In this document: piece after piece, positions 50,186 through 60,158 of the stretch
Layout of the letters: each line of letters starts with the position of its first letter
Numbering within the stretch: the stretch's first letter is position 1
NCBI GenBank assembly: GCA_913009685.1
Contig: CAJVXP010000009.1
Span: 1-64,000 of the forward strand
Length of the DNA stretch: 64,000 nucleotides
Direction of reading: 5' to 3'
Source of the DNA: an uncultured Bacteroidota bacterium
GTDB lineage: Bacteria > Bacteroidota > Bacteroidia > Bacteroidales > F082
Notes under the pieces: model-generated
The model's input: only the letters and a program-made list of their open reading frames with translations
The model's database searches: none
Told to the model about the DNA's origin: nothing
Made by a program: the position numbers and the translations under genes

Positions 50186-51925
50186 ATGAAAACTATGATA
50201 GATCAAAATGTTCTGGACAAAGCCAACGTGTGGCTTAACGGCGATTACGATGAAGAAACCAAACAAGCCGTTCGCGATATGATGGAAAACAACCCTCAGG
50301 AACTTACCGAAGCTTTTTATCGTGATTTGGAATTCGGAACGGGAGGTTTGCGCGGCATTATGGGAGCCGGCTCCAACCGTATGAACAAATACACTGTTGG
50401 CATGGCAACACAGGGATTCAGCAATTACCTGAAAATGAATTTTCCTGAAAAAGAACAAATCAGCGTTGTCATTGCCTGTGATTCCAGAAACAACAGCCGC
50501 TATTTTTCCGAAGTGGCAGCCAACATTTTTTCCGCTAACGGTATTAAAGTCTATCTGTTTGATGACCTGCGGCCTACGCCGGAACTCTCTTTTGCCATTC
50601 GCCATTTGAAATGCCAGGGCGGCATAATGATTACCGCTTCGCATAACCCTAAGGAATACAACGGCTACAAAGCCTACTGGGAAGATGGAGGCCAGCTGAT
50701 TAGTCCGCACGACAAAAATGTAATTACAGAAGTCAGTAAGATTGGCAATATTGATGACGTTGAATTCTCCGGAAATCCTGCTTTAATTGAAAGTATTGGC
50801 AAAGAGGTGGATAATGTATATCTAAAAAAGGTAAAAGCGCTTTCCCTTTCGCCGGAAGTCATTAAACGCCGGAAAGATTTTAGCATCGTGTACACGCCAT
50901 TGCATGGTACCGGTATTAAGCTGGTTCCGGATTCGCTAACGAATTTCGGCTTCCAAAACGTCCATATCGTTGAAGAGCAGGCTGTTCCCGATGGTAATTT
51001 CCCAACCGTAAAATCACCTAATCCCGAAGAGCCGGCTGCTTTGAAACTGGCCATTGAGAAAGCCAAAGCCATTGGTGCCGACCTGGTTATGGCCACTGAT
51101 CCCGATGGTGACCGGGTGGGTATTGCCGTTAGAAGCGGAAATGATTTTGTTTTGCTGAACGGCAACCAGGCTGCTTCGCTGCTTATCAACTACTTGTTGA
51201 CAAAATGGTCGGAAAACGGCAAGCTTACTGGCAATGAATTCATTGTTAAAACCATCGTAACTTCCGAACTACTTTTTGATTTGGCTGAAAAATACGATGT
51301 GCAGCATTTCGATGTACTCACCGGGTTCAAATACATTGCCGATATTATCAAACGTTTTGAAGGAGAAAAAACCTTTATCGGCGGTGGTGAAGAGAGCTAC
51401 GGATATCTTGTCGGTGATTTTGTCCGCGACAAAGATGCTGTGATTTCCTGCTCGATGATTGCCGAAACGGCCGCATGGGCTGCCGACCAGGGCATTGGCA
51501 TGTATGAAATGCTGAAAGAATTGTATGTGGAATTCGGTTTCTACAAAGAAAAACTTGTTTCCATTGTCAGGAAAGGCAAAGCCGGAGCCGAAGAAATTAA
51601 TAAAATTATGGATGATTTTCGTACCCATCCTCCCAAAACGCTGGGCGGCTCCAAAGTGGTACGTATCAAAGACTACCAAACCGGCATTGACCATGACTTG
51701 GTTACGAACAGCAAAAAGACTATTGATTTACCGAAGTCAAATGTCTTACAATTTTTCACTGAAAACGGTTCAAAGGTGAGCGTTCGCCCTTCCGGGACGG
51801 AGCCGAAAATTAAATTTTATTTCGGCATCAAAGGACAGTTGAGAAAAAAGGAAGATTTCGATAAAATAAATGCCGTATTAGAAGCACAAATTGAAGATAT
51901 CATCTGTGAGCTGAAGCTGAAATAA
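50186..51925 (+). CDS. Phosphoglucomutase/phosphomannomutase family phospho-sugar mutase
   Basis: GTGGLRGIMGAGSNRMN, ITASHNPKEYNGYK, DPDGDRVG, RPSGTEPKIKFY. Confidence 0.95.
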   Translation: MKTMIDQNVLDKANVWLNGDYDEETKQAVRDMMENNPQELTEAFYRDLEFGTGGLRGIMGAGSNRMNKYTVGMATQGFSNYLKMNFPEKEQISVVIACDSRNNSRYFSEVAANIFSANGIKVYLFDDLRPTPELSFAIRHLKCQGGIMITASHNPKEYNGYKAYWEDGGQLISPHDKNVITEVSKIGNIDDVEFSGNPALIESIGKEVDNVYLKKVKALSLSPEVIKRRKDFSIVYTPLHGTGIKLVPDSLTNFGFQNVHIVEEQAVPDGNFPTVKSPNPEEPAALKLAIEKAKAIGADLVMATDPDGDRVGIAVRSGNDFVLLNGNQAASLLINYLLTKWSENGKLTGNEFIVKTIVTSELLFDLAEKYDVQHFDVLTGFKYIADIIKRFEGEKTFIGGGEESYGYLVGDFVRDKDAVISCSMIAETAAWAADQGIGMYEMLKELYVEFGFYKEKLVSIVRKGKAGAEEINKIMDDFRTHPPKTLGGSKVVRIKDYQTGIDHDLVTNSKKTIDLPKSNVLQFFTENGSKVSVRPSGTEPKIKFYFGIKGQLRKKEDFDKINAVLEAQIEDIICELKLK

Positions 51926-51957
51926 GACAGGTTTTTTTCAATAAAATTATTGTTTTT

Positions 51958-52200
51958 GATTAACCTCCTGATTGCCCGGCCGCCAAAGTAGTACGCCGGG
52001 CAGGCAAATCCGGAGGAGTTAGGCTTATACGTTCCCTCCGGGCAGGGATGGCAGTGGCATCCTGTGCTGCGCGGAGGCGATGTGAAGTAAGCGGGAAAGA
52101 GCGACCGGTGGAAGCTCCTTTGCCGCTTTACGGAATACGCCCCCGCACGGTACAGATAGAACGAACAGCCCGGCCGCCCGCCAAAAACAAATATCAGCTA
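51958..52200. ncRNA. Candidate structured conserved intergenic element
   Basis: GC-rich block with nested complementary segments (GCCCGGC/GCCGGGC, GTAAGCGG/CCGCTTTAC, TCCCT/AGGGA) and the recognisable string GATGGCAGTGGCATCC...GGTACAGATAGAACGAACAGCCCGG. Confidence 0.4.
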
Positions 52201-52235
52201 TAAAAAAAGAAACTATTTTTGCAAAAAAATTAAGT

Positions 52236-52793
52236 ATGAGTAACGAATCCTTTGACATCACTTTAAAAAAGCCCGTTTTGGAAATACTGACCGTGGCCAA
52301 CGAATATTGTTATTATTTTGAGCATTTGGGGGGAAAATCACACACTGAAATTCTCGAATTTATATACCGTGTCGGGCCGTTGCTTTATTTAAAAGGAAGC
52401 TTAATTCCTGATCTGGAAGTGGAAAACCCCGAGGCCAACGAACGATTTGTTACGCCCGAAGAATGGGAGACGTTGTTTTATTCTCTTCGGAAAATTTTTG
52501 GAAAATACGATGAGTTCTGGATTATCGACCCGCAGTATATTAATGAAAACGAGCCGTTAAAAGCGAGTCTTTCCGAAAACTTAACAGACATTTATCAGGA
52601 CATGAAAGATTTTGTATTGCTCTATCAACGAAATTCTTATGCGGCACGACAGAATGCTGTGAAAGGGATTCGGAAACTCTTTGCAAACCATTGGGGATAT
52701 CGCATTACAAACATCCTGCCGAAAGTACACCATTTGCTACACGAGGAGGATACCGATTCACTTCCTTACATGCAATCGTCAGACATGTTTTAA
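52236..52793 (+). CDS. DUF5063 domain-containing protein
   Basis: ANEYCYYFE...FIYRVGPLLYLKGSLIPDLE...NHWGYRITNILPKVH; preceded by TATTTTTGC. Confidence 0.75.
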   Translation: MSNESFDITLKKPVLEILTVANEYCYYFEHLGGKSHTEILEFIYRVGPLLYLKGSLIPDLEVENPEANERFVTPEEWETLFYSLRKIFGKYDEFWIIDPQYINENEPLKASLSENLTDIYQDMKDFVLLYQRNSYAARQNAVKGIRKLFANHWGYRITNILPKVHHLLHEEDTDSLPYMQSSDMF

Positions 52794-52890
52794 AGGAGTC
52801 TGTGGGAAAAATAATACCGTGAGTCAGGTATTTTTTAATTGATGGAAAGAAGCGTATTTTGCAAATAAATAAAAAAATGGAAAAGAGAAT

Positions 52891-55422
52891 ATGACCCTTG
52901 CAGAACTGAAGACCGGAGAGAAAGGAATCATCACAAAAGTACGGGGTCGCGGCGCATTCCGCAAGCGTATCATCGAGATGGGCTTTGTGGTGGGCAAGCA
53001 GGTTATTGTGATAAAAAATGCCCCGTTAAAAGACCCGGTTGAGTATAACATCATGGGTTACGAGGTTTCGTTGCGACGCAGTGAAGCATCACTGATTGAG
53101 GTTACCAAAAACCTGGACTTTATAAGCAAAGACAACAAATACCGGGGAACACTGGAGCTTGAAGAAACGCTGAACATCACTCCTCTGGGGCAGGTTCACA
53201 GCAAAGTTATCAATGTAGCTCTTGTGGGTAACCCTAATTGCGGCAAGACCACCATTTTCAATTTCGCTTCACATTCCAAAGAAAAGGTAGGAAACTACGG
53301 TGGCGTAACCATCGATGCCAAACAAGCGGTTTTTGTCCATCGCGGCTACACTTTTAAGCTGGTTGACCTGCCCGGCACCTATTCCATAACAAGTTACACG
53401 CCGGAAGAGCTTTATGTCCGCGACCACATCATAAACGAACTTCCCGACATTGTTCTCAACGTTGTGGACACTTCCAATCTGGAGCGCAACCTTTACCTCA
53501 CAACCCAGCTCATCGACATGGATATGAAGGTAGTGATTGCCCTCAATATGTGGGATGAATTTCTGGCAAAAGGCGACCATTTCGATTACGAAGCGCTGTC
53601 AAAAATGATTGGTATACCAATGGTACATACCGTTGGCTCGAAAGGAAATGGTATTGGGAAACTTTTCAATAAACTTATTGATGTTTTCGAAGACAACGAG
53701 CCTACCGTAAGGCACATCCATATTAATTATGGCCATCTTATCGAAAACGCCATAAAAGATCTTCAGCAGTTTATCAACAAACCCGGGAATGAAGCTGTAA
53801 CAACCAAAATTTCTCCACGTTACCTATCGCTCAAGCTTTTGGAGCGGGACGCAAAGGAAATAAGCAGAGTAAAAAAATATTGTGCCAATGCCGATGAAAT
53901 TCTTGCCTTTGCTGAAAAATCGGCAGAAAGCATTGAGAAACAGAGAAATGAGGCCATGGAGACCATTATTACCGATGCAAAATATGGTTTCATCGAAGGC
54001 GCCCTGCGGGAGACATTAAAGCCGTCCGAAGAGAAGGACAAAATCACCATGAGTCGCATTATCGATACGGTGGTTACCGGGAAGCTGCTAAGCTATCCTA
54101 TTTTTCTGTTTGCCATGTGGCTGACTTTTCAGGCTACCTTTTACCTTGGCGACTATCCCATGCAATGGATTCAAGCTGGTGTGAACTGGCTGGGAATGCT
54201 CTTCACGCGAATTCTGCCTGCCAATGCTTTTCGCGACATGATTGTGAACGGTATTATCGGCGGCGTGGGCGGGGTTATTATTTTCCTTCCCAACATTCTC
54301 ATCCTGTTCTTTTTTATCACACTTATGGAAGCTTCGGGCTACATGGCACGAATAGCTTTCATTGTGGACAAGCTAATGCACAAAATCGGCCTCCATGGTA
54401 AGTCGTTTGTCCCCATGCTCATGGGCTTTGGCTGTAATGTACCAGCTATTATGGCCACACGAACCATCGAAAACAAAAACGACCGGTTGGTTACAATGCT
54501 GATTATCCCGTTTATGTCGTGCAGCGCCCGTTACCCTGTTTACATACTGATTATCAGCGCATTTTTCGCGTCGTATCAGGGAACTATTTTGTTTGGGATT
54601 TACCTTTTCGGCATTTTTCTGGCCGGCGTTATAGCGTGGGTTTTCAAAAAGACTATTTTTAAAGCCACCACCATTCCTTTTGTCATGGAGCTTCCTCCCT
54701 ACCGCATGCCAAGGATCAGCTCTGTTTTAAAACAAACCTGGTTTAAAGGGGAAATGTATCTGAAAAAGATGGGAACCATTATTTTGCTGGCATCCATTAT
54801 TATTTGGGCGATGGGCTATTTCCCGCTGGGTAAAAAGTATGAGGTAGCATTTAATAAAAAGATTGAACAGGTTAATAAACATGCGTTCATCAAACTGAAG
54901 CAAGACAATTTAACACCTGTGCAAATCAAAACGTTAGAAGCTTCAAGAGATAGAGAAATAAACATTCTGAAAGGTGAACTTTCTATGAAAAAACAGGAAA
55001 ACTCTTTTATTGGTCGTATTGGCCACTTTATTGAACCGGCCATCCGTCCGTTGGGCTTCGACTGGAAGATGGGAGTCAGTCTGATTGCCGGCGGAGCAGC
55101 CAAAGAAGTAGTTGTTTCGACCATGGGTGTGCTCTATCCTTCCTCTCAAGGGAGAAATAGTAAGGAAGGACTTTCCCGGCGGTTGCGCGAGCAGGTTTAC
55201 ACCAGCGGGCCACACAAAGGTCAAAAAGTTTTCACGCCCCTTTCTGCCCTGACTTTTCTGCTGTTTTTCCTGATTTATTTCCCCTGTATTGCCGTAGTAG
55301 CCGCCATTAAAAACGAAACCGGCCAGTGGAAGTGGTCGCTATTTCTTGCTGCCTATACTACTACCCTGGCCTGGATTATGGCCTTTATTGTTTTTCAGGG
55401 AGGAAGTCTGCTGGGGTTTTAG
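52891..55422 (+). CDS. feoB: Ferrous iron transporter, FeoA-FeoB fusion
   Basis: N-terminal FeoA SH3-like domain; GNPNCGKTTIFN G1, DLPGTYS G3, NMWDE; FeoB membrane core. Confidence 0.96.
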   Translation: MTLAELKTGEKGIITKVRGRGAFRKRIIEMGFVVGKQVIVIKNAPLKDPVEYNIMGYEVSLRRSEASLIEVTKNLDFISKDNKYRGTLELEETLNITPLGQVHSKVINVALVGNPNCGKTTIFNFASHSKEKVGNYGGVTIDAKQAVFVHRGYTFKLVDLPGTYSITSYTPEELYVRDHIINELPDIVLNVVDTSNLERNLYLTTQLIDMDMKVVIALNMWDEFLAKGDHFDYEALSKMIGIPMVHTVGSKGNGIGKLFNKLIDVFEDNEPTVRHIHINYGHLIENAIKDLQQFINKPGNEAVTTKISPRYLSLKLLERDAKEISRVKKYCANADEILAFAEKSAESIEKQRNEAMETIITDAKYGFIEGALRETLKPSEEKDKITMSRIIDTVVTGKLLSYPIFLFAMWLTFQATFYLGDYPMQWIQAGVNWLGMLFTRILPANAFRDMIVNGIIGGVGGVIIFLPNILILFFFITLMEASGYMARIAFIVDKLMHKIGLHGKSFVPMLMGFGCNVPAIMATRTIENKNDRLVTMLIIPFMSCSARYPVYILIISAFFASYQGTILFGIYLFGIFLAGVIAWVFKKTIFKATTIPFVMELPPYRMPRISSVLKQTWFKGEMYLKKMGTIILLASIIIWAMGYFPLGKKYEVAFNKKIEQVNKHAFIKLKQDNLTPVQIKTLEASRDREINILKGELSMKKQENSFIGRIGHFIEPAIRPLGFDWKMGVSLIAGGAAKEVVVSTMGVLYPSSQGRNSKEGLSRRLREQVYTSGPHKGQKVFTPLSALTFLLFFLIYFPCIAVVAAIKNETGQWKWSLFLAAYTTTLAWIMAFIVFQGGSLLGF

Positions 55423-55525
55423 GATGTGAGATGTAAGATTTGGAGCGAATAGAGATTCCTGAATAACAAACACAATTTATTCTTATCTTTGGCCATATCT
55501 ATCAATAGCCGGCCAATCTAACAGA

Positions 55526-56071
55526 ATGATGTATAAACATGTCTTTGCTGAAACAGAAACCGAAGCAATAAAATATGTTTCGTCAGGCCAAATTGTTACC
55601 GGTTCAAAGGACGAGATAATAACTTCCAGCCCTTTGGGCTCCTGTGTTGCTGTTGTGGCTTATGATACCAAAAACAAAATTGGAGGCATGGCACACGTTA
55701 TGCTGCCGGGCAAATCATATAGAGAAAACAGGTGCGATAAAAACAAATATGTTAGCGATGGTATCAATAATTTATTAAGCAATTTATATGAGTCAGGAGC
55801 TCAAAATTCAAATATAGAGATTTGTCTGATAGGCGGTGCAAATGTGTTGAGAAAAGAAGATGATTTCATAGCAGAAACGCTTGTTATCAGTGTTATGAAA
55901 ATTATTGGCGAAAAGAAATTGAAAATATGCACAAGCTCATTGGGAGGTTTTGAAAGGCGCAGTGCCAGGTTATATATAGAAACCGGAACTGTTTGCTTCT
56001 CCATCGGGGAAGATGCGGAAAAAGTGTTATGGGAGTTTAACGGAAATTTTACGTCAGGTAAAAAGAAATAA
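55526..56071 (+). CDS. cheD: Chemoreceptor glutamine deamidase CheD-like
   Basis: SSPLGSCVAVVAYDTKNKIGGMAHVMLPG with Cys40/His57 in the expected spacing; GGANVL; SLGGFERRSARLYIETG. Confidence 0.9.
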   Translation: MMYKHVFAETETEAIKYVSSGQIVTGSKDEIITSSPLGSCVAVVAYDTKNKIGGMAHVMLPGKSYRENRCDKNKYVSDGINNLLSNLYESGAQNSNIEICLIGGANVLRKEDDFIAETLVISVMKIIGEKKLKICTSSLGGFERRSARLYIETGTVCFSIGEDAEKVLWEFNGNFTSGKKK

Positions 56072-56116
56072 ATATAAATTGAATATCAATATTGATTAAC
56101 TAATGAAGTTGAACTA

Positions 56117-56277
56117 AGGTATTGTTACGAAATAACCTGACCGTTCCGACTTGTTCTTTTGCACGCTAACTACGTTAATAAGCCTCGCCATAGCTGCGGC
56201 TATGTCTACGTTTTTTGCCTTGTTACCGCACAAAATAACATCGTCTGCTTTGGTCAACCTATTTCGTAATAATGCCT
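56117..56277. mobile_element. MITE-like element, copy B
   Basis: Termini AGGTATTGTTACGAAATAACCTGACC / reverse complement of GGTCAACCTATTTCGTAATAATGCCT; internal CATAGC/GCTATG; shares layout with 28734-28897. Confidence 0.6.
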
Positions 56278-56312
56278 AAAAGAAAATTACTTTTAAATAC
56301 AGGGAGTGTCTT

Positions 56313-59300
56313 ATGATGGACGATGCAACTAAAACGAGAGAACAGCTTTTAAACGAAATTAAAGCGCTAAAACAAAAACTTATAAAATCAGAAAAACTTA
56401 AGGCAAAGCTGAATGACATCAACCAACAACTTACAGCCAGCGAGCAACAGCTACAAGCGGCAAACCAGCAGCTTAAAGCAACTGAACAACAACTGAAAGC
56501 TGCTAACCAGCAACTTGGGGCAAATAATCAACAGCTTGTTGCAAGCGAACAACAACTACAAGCAGCAAACCAACAGCTAATGGAAAGCAAAGCCATAGTT
56601 AGTAAAAACATGGCCCTGTTGCACGCCATTCTGGAGAGCCCGTATGGTATGATTATTTTTGCTTTGGATAAAGAATACCAATATACGGCATTTACCTCTC
56701 AGCACAAACAAACTATGAAGAAAATCTGGGGGGTTGAAATTAAAATTGGCATGAGCATGTTGAAGGCTATCCCGGATATTGATGATCGTGAAAAGGCTAA
56801 AAAGAATTTTGACAAAGCGCTTCACGGAGAACATTTGGTGTTAGTGGAAGAGTATGGCGATAAACACATGCAACGTTTATTTTGGGAAAACCGCTATGCC
56901 CCTGTTTATAACGAACAAAATGAAATTATTGGTCTTTCCGTATTTGTAATTGATATTACGGAGCGCAAGATAGCTAAGGAAGAACTAAGTGCAAAGATCC
57001 AACAACTTATTGCAAACGAACAACAACTAAGGGCGGCAAATCAGCAGCTTAAAGCAACTGAACAACAACTGAAAGCTGCTAACCAACAGCTTGAAGCAAT
57101 CGAACAACAACTAAGAGCTGCTAACCAGCAACTTGAAGCAAATAATCAACAGCTCGCTGCAAGCGAACAAGATATCAAAAAGAAAGAGCACAATCTTCGT
57201 GAAAGAGTTAAAGAACTGAATTCTCTTTATGGAATCACAGAATCCATCAGAATTAGGAAAACTATTGAAGAAGTCCTGCAGGATACTGCCGATATTATTC
57301 CACCAAGCTGGCAATATCCGGAATTTACCCGGGCAAAAATTCTATTTGACGGAAAAGAATACGTATCGCAGCCTTTCAAAGAAACTGTTTGGAAACAAGC
57401 TGCCGAACTTGTTGTGAAAGACCGCGTGAGAGGTTCTATCGAAGTATATTATTTAGAGGAATGCCCCGAACTTGATGAAGGTCCATTCCTGAAAGAGGAA
57501 CGAAGCCTGATAAATAGTATATCAAAAATCATAAGTAAAGCAATCGAACGCAAGCAGGTGGAAGACGCACTTGGTGAAAGTGAGAAAAAATACCGAACCA
57601 TTCTTGAGAGCATTGAAGAAAGCTATTTTGAAGTTGACATCGCGGGGAACTTCACGTTTTTCAACGATTCGTTGTGTAGGCTTCTCGGATATTCCAAAGA
57701 TGAATTGATGGGTATGAATAACCGACAATATATGGACAAGGAGAACGCTAAAAAAGTATATCAAACCTTCAATATGGTCTTCCAAACCGGGAAACCAATC
57801 GAAGCATTCGATTGGGAATTTATCAAAAAAAACGGAGAGAGGAGATTCACAGAGGCCTCTTCATCTCTTATGAGGGATACCGCAGGCAAGCCGATAGGGT
57901 TTCACGGCGTCGTCAAAGACATCACCAAGCGAAAAAAAGCAGTGGAGGCTTTAAAAGAGAGTGAAGCAAAATTAAGTACAATCATTGAACATTCTCCGAA
58001 CGGGATATATGTTATTGATGATAATGAGAAAGTTATTCTAATTAACGAAGCAATAGTTAAGATTGTCGGATATCCGAAAAATGAGATTCTGCATCAACCC
58101 TTTAAGAAATTTATTGATAAAGAAAATCTGCAACTGGTAACTGAACGTTATAAAAAAAGACTATCCGGTGAAAAGGTTCCATCGCATTACGAATTTAATA
58201 TTATCCGAAAGAACGGTGAAAAACGTATTGTTGAGATTAGCTCATCTTCTGTTAAAGAGAAAACCGGAAAAAGTATAATCGTTGCACATATGGAGGACGT
58301 TACTGAAAAAAGAAAGTATGAAAAAGCACAGCAGTTTTTATACAATATCTCAAAAATTTCATTAACAGAAATTTCGCTTAAAAATTACCTTGGGCAGATT
58401 CATCAGGAATTGAAACAACTGATGAAAGCCGATAATTTTTATATTGCCTTATATGATCCGGCTAGTGGTAAATACAGCTTTCCCTATCATGTGGATGAGT
58501 ATGATGATTTTGAAGAGTTTGAAAATGTTCAGCTCGATGGAACCCTTACCGATTATGTGCGCAGAACAAGGAAGGGGCAAATAATTACCGAAGAAACGGA
58601 ACGCGAAATAAAGAAAAAAGAAAAGATAAAAACAGTTGGTGAACCTGCACCGGTTTGGTTGGGCGCTCCGCTTATGAATGCATCGGGTGAAGTAATGGGC
58701 GTGATTGCCGTACAGGATTACAAAAACCCAATGGCATACACGAATCGTGACCTGGAATTACTCGAAATTGTGGCAAACAACACCGGTGTTTTCATTGAGC
58801 GGGTAAAAAATATAGAGAAGCTTAAAAAAGCCAAAGAAAAGGCCGAAGAAAGCGACCGGCTGAAATCGGCTTTCCTTGCCAATATGAGTCATGAAATAAG
58901 AACACCCATGAACGGAATTTTGGGTTTTACAGAGCTTCTGGATGACCCTGATTTCTCAGGTGAAGAAAAAAATAAATTTATAAACAATATTAGAAAGAGC
59001 GGAGAACGCTTGTTGAACACAGTAAACGATATCATTGACATTTCCAAAATTGAAACCGGACAGGTAAAAACAGCCCTTCAAGAGGTTAATGTGAATGAAC
59101 AAATTGAAAATTTCTGTCAGTTTTTTAAACTTGAAGCAGAGGCAAAAGGGATGAAGCTCACTTATAACAACGCCCTTCCGGCGAAACCGGCTATCATCAA
59201 AACAGATAAGAACAAGTTTGGCTCCATCATGACCAATTTAATTAAAAATGCCATAAAATTTACCGATGAAGGCAGTATACAAGTCGGATACGAAACTGTT

Positions 59301-59990
59301 AGGGAAGATCATACCGATTTCCTGAGGTTTTTTGTGAAAGATACCGGCATTGGCATCCCGGCATCACGACAGGAAGCAATATTTAACCGTTTTGTGCAAG
59401 CCGATATTGGAAACACCAGGGCTTTACAGGGCTCAGGGCTGGGTTTGGCAATTTCAAAATCCTATGTCGAAATGCTGGGTGGTAAAATTTGGGTAGAATC
59501 GGTTGAAGGTAACGGGTCTAAATTTTATTTTACGCTTCCTTATCATAATACGGAAACAATAACTACCCCCGGTAAAAAGGAACTAAGCGAAAAAAAACAG
59601 GAAATCAAAAGCGACCACAAAAAGATACTGATTGCTGAAGATGAAAAATTTGCTATTGACTATTTATCCATCGTACTTAAGAAGGAGTCGAATGAAATTT
59701 TATATGCTAAAAACGGGGTCGAAGCCGTTGAGCTTTGCCACATCCATCCCGATATTGACGTTATTCTGATGGACATAAAAATGCCCGTAATGGATGGTTA
59801 TGAAGCCTCCCGAAAGATCCGCGAATTTAATAAAGATGTAATCATCATCGCACAAACAGCCAATGCTTTTTCCGGCGACAAAAAAGAGGCACTTGAAGCG
59901 GGCTGTAATGATTATATTTCGAAACCAATAAAGAAGGAGGCGCTTTTAGTAATGATCGATTATCATCTGAAGAAGAAAAAACGTTCTTAA
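56313..59990 (+). CDS. Hybrid histidine kinase: Gln-heptad coiled coils, several PAS, GAF, HisKA, HATPase, REC
   Basis: FLANMSHEIRTPMNGILGF H-box, GSGLGLAISKSYVEMLGG G-box, VILMDIKMPVMDGYEASRKIR REC Asp. Confidence 0.95.
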   Translation: MMDDATKTREQLLNEIKALKQKLIKSEKLKAKLNDINQQLTASEQQLQAANQQLKATEQQLKAANQQLGANNQQLVASEQQLQAANQQLMESKAIVSKNMALLHAILESPYGMIIFALDKEYQYTAFTSQHKQTMKKIWGVEIKIGMSMLKAIPDIDDREKAKKNFDKALHGEHLVLVEEYGDKHMQRLFWENRYAPVYNEQNEIIGLSVFVIDITERKIAKEELSAKIQQLIANEQQLRAANQQLKATEQQLKAANQQLEAIEQQLRAANQQLEANNQQLAASEQDIKKKEHNLRERVKELNSLYGITESIRIRKTIEEVLQDTADIIPPSWQYPEFTRAKILFDGKEYVSQPFKETVWKQAAELVVKDRVRGSIEVYYLEECPELDEGPFLKEERSLINSISKIISKAIERKQVEDALGESEKKYRTILESIEESYFEVDIAGNFTFFNDSLCRLLGYSKDELMGMNNRQYMDKENAKKVYQTFNMVFQTGKPIEAFDWEFIKKNGERRFTEASSSLMRDTAGKPIGFHGVVKDITKRKKAVEALKESEAKLSTIIEHSPNGIYVIDDNEKVILINEAIVKIVGYPKNEILHQPFKKFIDKENLQLVTERYKKRLSGEKVPSHYEFNIIRKNGEKRIVEISSSSVKEKTGKSIIVAHMEDVTEKRKYEKAQQFLYNISKISLTEISLKNYLGQIHQELKQLMKADNFYIALYDPASGKYSFPYHVDEYDDFEEFENVQLDGTLTDYVRRTRKGQIITEETEREIKKKEKIKTVGEPAPVWLGAPLMNASGEVMGVIAVQDYKNPMAYTNRDLELLEIVANNTGVFIERVKNIEKLKKAKEKAEESDRLKSAFLANMSHEIRTPMNGILGFTELLDDPDFSGEEKNKFINNIRKSGERLLNTVNDIIDISKIETGQVKTALQEVNVNEQIENFCQFFKLEAEAKGMKLTYNNALPAKPAIIKTDKNKFGSIMTNLIKNAIKFTDEGSIQVGYETVREDHTDFLRFFVKDTGIGIPASRQEAIFNRFVQADIGNTRALQGSGLGLAISKSYVEMLGGKIWVESVEGNGSKFYFTLPYHNTETITTPGKKELSEKKQEIKSDHKKILIAEDEKFAIDYLSIVLKKESNEILYAKNGVEAVELCHIHPDIDVILMDIKMPVMDGYEASRKIREFNKDVIIIAQTANAFSGDKKEALEAGCNDYISKPIKKEALLVMIDYHLKKKKRS
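56421..56588 (+). repeat. Tandem 21-bp repeat block 1 (8 QQLxxx heptads) within the kinase
   Basis: NQQLTAS EQQLQAA NQQLKAT EQQLKAA NQQLGAN NQQLVAS EQQLQAA NQQLMES. Confidence 0.95.
56997..57164 (+). repeat. Tandem 21-bp repeat block 2 (8 QQLxxx heptads) within the kinase
   Basis: IQQLIAN EQQLRAA NQQLKAT EQQLKAA NQQLEAI EQQLRAA NQQLEAN NQQLAAS; shares a 44-bp identical stretch with block 1. Confidence 0.95.
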
Positions 59991-60158
59991 CAAGTAATCA
60001 ACGGGACACCGAAATTGTCCTGAACGGATTTATTGGGAAATAATTGCACTCTTTTCCCCTAAGGTATGGCTTTTATGAATGATTCACAGAGAATTTACCT
60101 TGCGACTCGGAAAAGAAAATAATTTTTCTATTTTTGAAAAGAATTTAAACAGGGGATC

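Noticed and set aside
52025-52300. 91-aa minus-strand ORF over the GC-rich intergenic element
   Set aside because: Better explained as spurious translation of a structured noncoding element overlapping the DUF5063 start.
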